The position numbers and the translations under genes are program-made. A stretch of DNA of 64,000 nt from Pelodera strongyloides (taxonomy: Eukaryota; Nematoda; Chromadorea; Rhabditida; Rhabditidae), in assembly GCA_036852015.1 (NCBI GenBank), contig JAANDG010000126.1, positions 62,001 through 126,000 of the forward strand, written 5' to 3'. Numbering within the stretch: position 1 is the first letter of the stretch; every line of letters begins with the position of its first letter. Positions 57,568 to 64,000 of the stretch are shown here, in pieces. A model generated the notes under the pieces. The model ran no database searches. It saw nothing but the letters and a program-made list of their open reading frames with translations, and was not told the origin of the DNA.

Positions 57568-57744
57568 TTAAAGCAAAATAATAGCCAGTTTTTCAAACGC
57601 ATCATGGACACCTGAATTCGTATTTATGCTAAGTTTCTCGAATTTAGCTCGATTTTATTCTAATTTCTGACCACTTGCATGCGTTGTGTAAGAATGCTGG
57701 TCTACTCGATGCGTTTCAAAAAGGTGGCTGCTTTTTCGCGTTAA
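57568..57744. mobile_element. PAL-B 44 bp upstream of the minus-strand TIL-like gene
   Basis: TTAAAGCAAAATAATAGCCA at the left and TTTTTCGCGTTAA at the right; more diverged than other copies. Confidence 0.75.
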
Positions 57745-60379
57745 CATAAACGTTATATTGAATGACTAATAACAGCGTAAGTTCTTTCTTTTGGTACATA
57801 TCGGTAAAGAGTGCGATCACACTATAGTAACAAACTTGTGCATTTATTCTGAAAAATATTATTGCCGGGACCAAACCGTGTAAGTTATTTCACAGTATTT
57901 GGGAAATGTGTGCTTTGGAACCATCATTTGCGGCTTTATTACTAATTGACAATGAATATATATAATTGAATGAAAATCTGACTATGCACTGACTGCGCCC
58001 GTTTTGCTTTTATATCTATCATTTTGTAAAATGTTTACAGATTTTTATGCAAATAAAGCCTTAAAAAGTAGTTGTTTGATTTTTTGGGGCAAAAATGATG
58101 TTTGAAAAATACAAAATAAAGTCTGTAAAGAGAGCATTGTTATTGTTAAAATAGAATAAAATACATAGATATGTTACATTTTTAAGCAAAAGTGCAGCCG
58201 ATATTTTTGTTTTCCGCCAAAATACGTGTTGGTTGGGCCCAGTGTTTGGATTTTTTATTTAAATATTTAATTTGTATGGTGAAACTTTGTGTTTCTCTGG
58301 AAAAAAAATGTTTTGCGTATAAGCAACAATAAAAATTTTGTTGCACGAACTTATTGTACTCGGACCATATGCAAATTAAATTCATAAGCAAAATCAAATC
58401 CACAGAAAAATCACGAGTCTTTCCAACAATGTGTGTGCCATTACTCTTTTTAAAACAAAAAGGAACGTGCATCACAAAAAAAAGGAAACCGTTACCTGAC
58501 CAGGCGATTTTGAAGGGTAAAGAAGTGTTTATTGCCACATCTAAATACAAAAGCACCGAATATAAACGCTTCACATCTTCAGAATGCTTACTGCTTTGCA
58601 ATCGATATCTGGAAATTCAACTTTCCGCGTCGAATGTGTACTGTGTACAACGTGAAACGTTGGCGCGTGCGCGGCCGGCATATGGCTGGTGCGGGGCCCA
58701 CAAAAAATGGGTGGGCCCACATACGGCGGCCCACCCATTTCGTACGCAGTGTAGGCCACGCACCGGCCAAGTTTCCTCAGTGTACAGCTTCGTGGAGTGA
58801 CCCAACCTTCAACCTCGAACACAACCTTCATTTTCGGCAGTGCATGAAAGGAGGATGAAAGCACATTAGGAAACCCCTATTTTTTCTAGCTTTAGTTTCT
58901 TTTGTCCTTACTAACAACAGACTAACCAAACTTACCAAACTTACCAAACTACGAAAACTATAAAAAGGTAATAGGTAATAGTGTGACATGTATGTGTTCC
59001 AGTATGCGTTCGATCCATACACCCTTGTTTTCAGTTGCATTCTGCATAGCATGACTATCACCTCTTTATTTCAACATTGATGAAAAAGCATAGGCAAAAA
59101 TTTGGCATCAACGATTAATTTTACTGACGGATTCAGTTTCTTTTGCAAAAAAAATAGCATAACACATATAGCAAAGTACCTTTTGGGTGCAATAATGAAT
59201 GTTTTTTTGTCACATGTGCTAGTTGCGTATGTAGTAAACAAACAGCAAACACATTGCAATGGATATCCCAAACCCCAAAGTGCAAACTTTAATTTTTATC
59301 GCTTAGATCAAGATATTGCATCAAAAGTTCAGTTTTTTTCTCCGTTCTGCATTTAGTATCTCCACACCATTAAACTTGAAAATTTCTTTGTCGATATAGT
59401 GTAATTCATTTCTAGTTTATTGTCAATCCTATATTCGGAGCACATGTCGTATGGCGTATATGGCCTCATTTATCCATGTGCTAAAACTCAATTTGGGTAC
59501 CAATCAGTAAATTTCGTAAGTTGTTTTCTGTTTGTATCTGCTTGCATACGTTATCTCAACGCTTATTTATTGTTAGTGACCTGTTTCTTTTGAGTATTCG
59601 AGCCACACGTATCTTTTGTTTATACATATACTAAACAAGCACTTTATTTTTTTAAACTCTATTTCGCTTCTGATGTTTTGCTTCTCATTAAAAATATGTT
59701 TGTTTCATATTCTATTAGTTCCCTTGAATGTGGCTTTCTTTAAATTAAAATGTGAATTTAAATGAAACATAATATTGGGCCATACGATCACACATAAACT
59801 ATATTTTGTTAACCCTAATTTTAATTTTAATTTTTTTTCGGCGTAGTCTTTCCGTGGCAATTAAAAGTCAGTGTTCGTATCTGTAAGCATAGGTCTAATT
59901 CCAGTGTATAGTGTTTACCACAACACTTATACGCTAGTCTTTACAAAGTGCATTTGTCATGATAAAAAAGGAAAGAGGCCAAGTGATCTCTGTGAACGCA
60001 AAATAGAGGCCGTTCTTACACAAAACAAGTAAACAAAAATTACGAAATCAGGAAAAAAAATGTAGAAACCTTTTATTATATAAATAATTACTTCGCTAAT
60101 AGATCTCTTTTCTTCCTAATACATATCTCACATTTCACTTGCGTTCAACGTGAAACTTGGCTTGCAAGCAGCAAGACATCGGCAGTCAAATTGCACGCTA
60201 TTCCCATTCCGCGCGCATTTTTGCGCGCCACCATGTTGCCAAGTGCAAGTGCACTTTGCGCGCCGCTCGCTCGTTGCTTACACGTCAAGTTTCGTCAAAC
60301 GAATGCAACTGATATTTAAGGTGAATCTACCCACAGTTCTCAATCAGACTATTTGATTCAAGTCATACTTCATCAAAGT
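57745..60379. other. divergent intergenic region between the TIL-like paralogues
   Basis: Mostly AT-rich with a GC-rich island at 58655-58800 that includes a perfect hairpin (AAATGGGTGGGCC at 58705-58717 with complement at 58728-58740). CpG-rich sequence also lies at 60200-60300. Confidence 0.55.
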
Positions 60380-61532
60380 ATGAAATATTCCCTGTTGCTC
60401 ACCTTTACTATTCTTGCAATTCTTAGCGCACAAGGTAAGTATGAGTTTTAACTTCTGACAGGATAATCCGTTTTCCCCTCTTCCGTTTCCGTCAGGGTAA
60501 TCCGTTTTATCAGGAATAATAAATATATGATTTACGGATCATACTCTAACAATACAGGTTACAGGTTAAATACTGTAACGACTCGAGTGTAGACGCACCT
60601 TTGCATACACAGAAATAATAAATTTACAAAAATATTAACGACCAGCGTAGTTTTCAGTCAGGAAATTTATTTGAAAATTTCGGCACTAGCACTACCATCC
60701 TAACCATAAAAATTATTAAGGAAGTATTATACCCTTGGGAAATTTGCATACCATACCATACCATACCATACGCATATACTTCCGGCATCCTATGTAAATT
60801 TGCTGCCGGAAGCCTCGGGCGGGCACCGACAAGTTGCATAGTGTATACATGCAAATTTCCCAAAGTAGGCACAATACGACTTAAAAAAATGTCCTGCTCA
60901 GGTAATGCTAATAATGAGCACGAACCCTGTGAGGATGAAAATGCAAATCGAGGTAATGGCCGAGATCCAGACTGTCAACTCAATTGTGAAGATATAAGGA
61001 ACGGAGTGGAACATAAGGTAATTTGAATTATTGTTGGGCTCACGAGAAAAAAGGTTTTCTTCACACTTTGATTCTAACCAAAGTCTGGGATTTCAGAAAT
61101 ATTACCATGAAGTCCATTTAGTTGTCATTGAAACTCGCACATTTTACCTTATTAGCCAGAAACAATTTCCGTTTTTTCGGGCAATGCAGCACTTAAAGCG
61201 AAATACCGGCCGGTTTTTGAAACGCAACGGGGACAGCTGAATTCTTATGTATTTATGCTAATTTTCTCGAATTTAGCTAGATTTTTTATTCTAATTTAGG
61301 TTCATTTGCATATGCTACATAAGAATGTTGATGTGGTGGATGCGTTTCAAAAAACGGCTGGTATTTCGCTTTAAGTTTCTTTGTTTTCAGTGTTCATTTT
61401 ACCAATGTCATCTTTCAGCCTTGTAACCAGGAATTATACTACGACGTTTGTTATTGCAACGCTGGATACGTCCCAATAAACACTGGTGGAAAATGTGTGA
61501 AGAAAGGCGACTGCGTAGAATATGAACTATAA
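60380..61532 (+). CDS. TIL-like eight-cysteine secreted protein, 3 exons (divergent paralogue)
   Basis: Exons 60380-60434, 60902-61017, 61419-61532; introns phase 1 and 0; 94 aa. Signal peptide MKYSLLLTFTILAILSAQ; cysteines at about 28, 43, 47, 59, 68, 70, 83 and 89. Shared motifs with the gene at 56268-57523 are NCEDI, VCYC, GYVPI and TGG. The two genes are head to head, 2.86 kb apart. Intron 2 carries a PAL-A fragment and a full PAL-B. Likely role: secreted protease inhibitor or cuticle/gut surface protein (family inference). Confidence 0.87.
60744..60771 (+). repeat. (CATAC)n microsatellite
   Basis: Five units in intron 1 of the plus-strand TIL-like gene. Confidence 0.85.
61034..61170. 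mobile_element. PAL-A fragment in intron 2 of the plus-strand TIL-like gene
   Basis: Starts GGGCTCACGAGAAAAAAGG and continues with TTTCAGAAATATTACCATGA, diverged from the full copies. Confidence 0.6.
61193..61374. mobile_element. PAL-B in intron 2 of the plus-strand TIL-like gene
   Basis: TTAAAGCGAAATACCGGCCG to CTGGTATTTCGCTTTAA, about 45 bp before exon 3. Confidence 0.85.
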
Positions 61533-61945
61533 ATTATTTACTTTCAAACACGTAATTCGCACACTGAATAAACTCCCGCACACTGAAAAAATGCGGCATA
61601 TTTTGTTATTGGTGCGCGATAAGTGCGGCACACCTACCGCGAGTATTTGGCGCATCACCACTGGTTTTATTAAAATGTGCACCCATTTTGCGCATAAATA
61701 TTGCTCGTTGAAATGTGAAATTTTGCTTCAAAGTATTTGTAATGTTTATACAATTGGAAACCCATGAAGAATTTGTGTTGAAATAAATTTTCTTCTATTA
61801 TATTTTAACTGGCTAACATGCAAACATAATTATCGATGTTTAGCTTTGGGACGGGGCAGAATAGGCAGAATAACAAACAAATGAAAGGTATAAAGACTGC
61901 TAGCTCTAGCGGTAAGACATCCATCCAAGCTCTAACACTACGAAG

Positions 61946-63155
61946 ATGAACGCGCTCACAATTGCTGTCTTCTGCGGTATTGTTGCCTGCGCTTTGGTGA
62001 GTTTTATTCATAAACACTCTGTTTCTTTCTAACTAAAAGGAAGATAATGTGCTAAAGAAACCCTCATAAAAGATCGCAACTGTTGTTCTATGGTGCTCAG
62101 TATTTCCCATACTGAATCAGCACATGGCATAATAACTATCAACCACTATTCTATTATGAATAAATAATAAAATAAGAAATCTTACACAAAACAATTCAGG
62201 CATGCAGTGCAGCCCCCAAGAACCCTGCTGGTCCCGTAACAACCCCTGCCGCCCGAAGACGTCGTGCGGCAGATTCTGATGTGATTATTGTTTTGGAGAC
62301 CGAGCTTCAGTAACACGAGAACCGCAACCAGGAATACCAAGCAATCATTGGGGAACAGGTTATTATTTGTTTTAAAGCACTATGGCTCGTGAGTTTGAAA
62401 TGTTATGCTAGTTATTCCATAATTATGAAACAACTATTCAGCTCGAAAAGTTCGCCGTCGAGCACGATATCGCCAGCTTCCGCTTGAACAACATTCATCA
62501 GACTGTGAGTTTACTCTCTAGCTCTCTCTCTCTCCCTCTCTCTATATATATATATATATAAATATACATATATCTATATATATATATATATTTCTATCCC
62601 TCTCCCTCTCTCTATCTGTTTCTCTCTTTCTTCTCTCTCTATGTGCTTCTCTCTCTTTCGCTTATCTGTCTCCCAATATATCTTTCTCCCTCTCTCTCCA
62701 TCTCCCTCTTTACCAATCCTTACTGTTCCAGAGCCTCAACCAGAATGGTGTGTTCGCCGCTCAGCTCTCGCTCCACGATGCCGCTGACCGTTGTCACGAA
62801 GAGATCGCCTTTGTCAACGCTGCCATTGACACCATTCCAGAGGTTGTTTTTAAACTATAAGAACAGTTCATTGATGATAAGAAAACAAACAAGTCACACA
62901 TTTAAACACAGAAATGCCATTAGTGTAATTAATTCAGACCATATGCATTTTTTTTACTTACGGAACACTTTTTTTACATACAAACAAAACATGGCGGCAA
63001 TTTTGTTTGTTTTTCTACCATTTTTGCGGGACCAAATTGATTCTCAGGTTTTACAACCAAAACAGCGTATCGTCTATTTTCAAAATGTTCAGGTGAAGAA
63101 CGCTCGTGTTACATGCGGAGGAGAAGCACCGATCGATATCAGTAAATTCGATTAA
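61946..63155 (+). pseudogene. secreted protein gene of unknown function, one in-frame nonsense codon, 5 exons
   Basis: Exons 61946-61996, 62200-62358, 62442-62504, 62732-62842, 63093-63155; all introns phase 0; 148 codons if the stop is counted as a residue. Signal peptide MNALTIAVFCGIVACA, a basic RRRR segment, then a mostly helical C-terminal half with cysteines in DRCHEE and VTCGGE. Codon 55 is TAA (62311-62313) between LETELQ and HENRNQEYQ; one C-to-T change from CAA would explain it. All splice sites and the other frames are intact, so the damage is recent, an allele, or a sequence error. I do not recognise the family. Confidence 0.7.
62517..62715 (+). repeat. (CT)n and (TA)n tract in intron 3 of the broken secreted-protein gene
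   Basis: CT-rich blocks on both sides of a TATATATA block. Confidence 0.9.
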
Positions 63156-63307
63156 TTATGGATTTTGCCATTGAATAAACACTTCATTTACGAATTTTCA
63201 TCAATTATATTTATATTTACGTTCATAATTGTTAACAAAAATTTCATGTCGATCTAAAAGCCTTTGACTGTATATGTCAGTACGTGACTAACGATCCAAA
63301 ATAAATG

Positions 63308-63499
63308 ATGCAAACAAGTGTATATGTTTGTTTAACTCAAAACACTCTCTGTCTGGCCCTTTTGTGTCTGGCTATACGGTCGGCTAATATGACCCAAGGA
63401 TGCCCATTTAATTCTGCAAATTGTGCTCCGCTGTGTGTCAGAAATGCTCATAATTGCACCGATTTTTTTCAAGCAGCTGTGGTGGGTGTTAAAACATAG
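63308..63499 (+). CDS. possible small cysteine-rich secreted protein
   Basis: An open frame with a hydrophobic stretch LCLALLCLAI followed by a short cysteine-rich part: GCPFNSANCAPLC and HNC. It could be a single-exon peptide gene or a first exon ending at a GT near 63479. Nothing else supports it and it is not assigned to a family. Confidence 0.3.
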   Translation: MQTSVYVCLTQNTLCLALLCLAIRSANMTQGCPFNSANCAPLCVRNAHNCTDFFQAAVVGVKT

Positions 63500-64000
63500 C
63501 AAAATAAGTGCCCGAAAGAGATCAAAAGGAAAGTCGTTGAAAATAAGGTACATTATGTTGACTAAGGGAGCGAAATTGATGTGATGCACGCTCCAAGTGA
63601 AAGGATATCGATAGTTCAAAGGTGTGTAGAACGTATCTTGATTGGGATTACAAGTTCTAAACGACTTTGAAACAAGGGTGCGAAGGTCAACAATTCCAGT
63701 TCGCTTACCTGTGGCACATTGTGGCGCCTACAAAATGAGGGCCACATATGCGCACCGACCTTTTCCGCGGCGTAATCGTGCAAGAGAAAATAACATGACT
63801 TTCTTGCAGTAATAATATCCAGTTGCATGATTCTTTCAGTTATAATAATAATAATAATTTATTGACACATTATATAAAATATATAAGTGTGCATCATATA
63901 AATGATGATGAGAAGGTTGGCAAATTAAGCCGCATGTAACGATTAGCTTGAGGTTCGTTTATAAGAAAAGAGTAACACCTTGCAACAAATCAATTACCAA
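63500..64000. other. intergenic end of window
   Basis: An (ATA)n-like tract near 63842-63860 and sequence matching 39230-39270 (TGATGAGAAGGTTGGCAAAT, inverted) were seen; no gene. Confidence 0.5.

Noticed and set aside
58354..58864. Several overlapping open frames near 58.5 kb
   Set aside because: They overlap on both strands over a GC-rich inverted repeat, with no consistent splice model.
60150..60356. 68-aa open frame starting MKLGLQAARH upstream of the plus TIL-like gene
   Set aside because: No hydrophobic signal core; it crosses the presumed promoter with CpG-rich repeats.
62309..62441. Alternative donor before the stop in the broken secreted-protein gene
   Set aside because: Joining GAGCTTCA to exon 3 shifts the frame into a stop near the end of exon 3.

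Overview
The window is nuclear DNA from a free-living-type (rhabditid-like) nematode. The evidence is small secreted-protein genes with phase-conserved exons, splice acceptors of the form TTTTCAG or TTTTAG placed just before start codons (the position of a spliced-leader trans-splice site), AT-rich introns, and nematode-typical families: C-type lectin plus CUB proteins, saposin-like (SPP/caenopore) proteins and TIL cysteine-rich proteins. The species is not resolved. No ribosomal RNA, bacterial operon or viral genome was seen.

Twelve spliced genes were built by hand from exon, phase and splice-site logic. From left to right they are: a saposin-like gene (minus, 3192-4857); a TIL-domain gene (plus, 6765-7996); three tandem plus-strand paralogues with a signal peptide, a C-type lectin domain, a Thr linker and a CUB domain (11675-14571 intact, 17433-21823 decayed, 25894-37312 intact with one intron of about 8.6 kb); four tandem minus-strand saposin-like genes (37665-40145, 41952-43189, 47873-49857, 52332-54046); two head-to-head eight-cysteine TIL-like paralogues (minus 56268-57523, plus 60380-61532); and a secreted-protein gene broken by one nonsense codon (61946-63155). 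One structurally intact tRNA gene (28920-28990, minus) has a Glu-type body with a CGC (Ala) anticodon. All protein genes encode likely secreted products of families linked in nematodes to gut immunity and surface defence. The lectin and saposin blocks converge at about 37.3-37.7 kb.

Much of the rest is mobile DNA. Palindromic elements (here named PAL-A to PAL-L) occur in at least a dozen sequence families. Nearly all begin and end at TTAA, like the PALTTAA/PALTTTAAA families known from C. elegans. They often sit end to end sharing one TTAA (four in a row at 22589-24159). Half of the genes have one within about 110 bp upstream of the start codon. Four tRNA-derived SINE-like families (SINE-A to SINE-D) are present, which is unusual for a nematode. 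The giant intron of the third lectin gene holds a 2-kb near-perfect palindrome, a GGGGTAGT-based foldback element, two SINE-A copies in opposite orientation and the anticodon-shifted tRNA. A 220-bp tandem repeat with an ABABA order fills 45.47-46.45 kb.

Gene models are inferred from sequence alone. No transcript or database evidence was available. Family calls rest on cysteine spacing and motif recognition.
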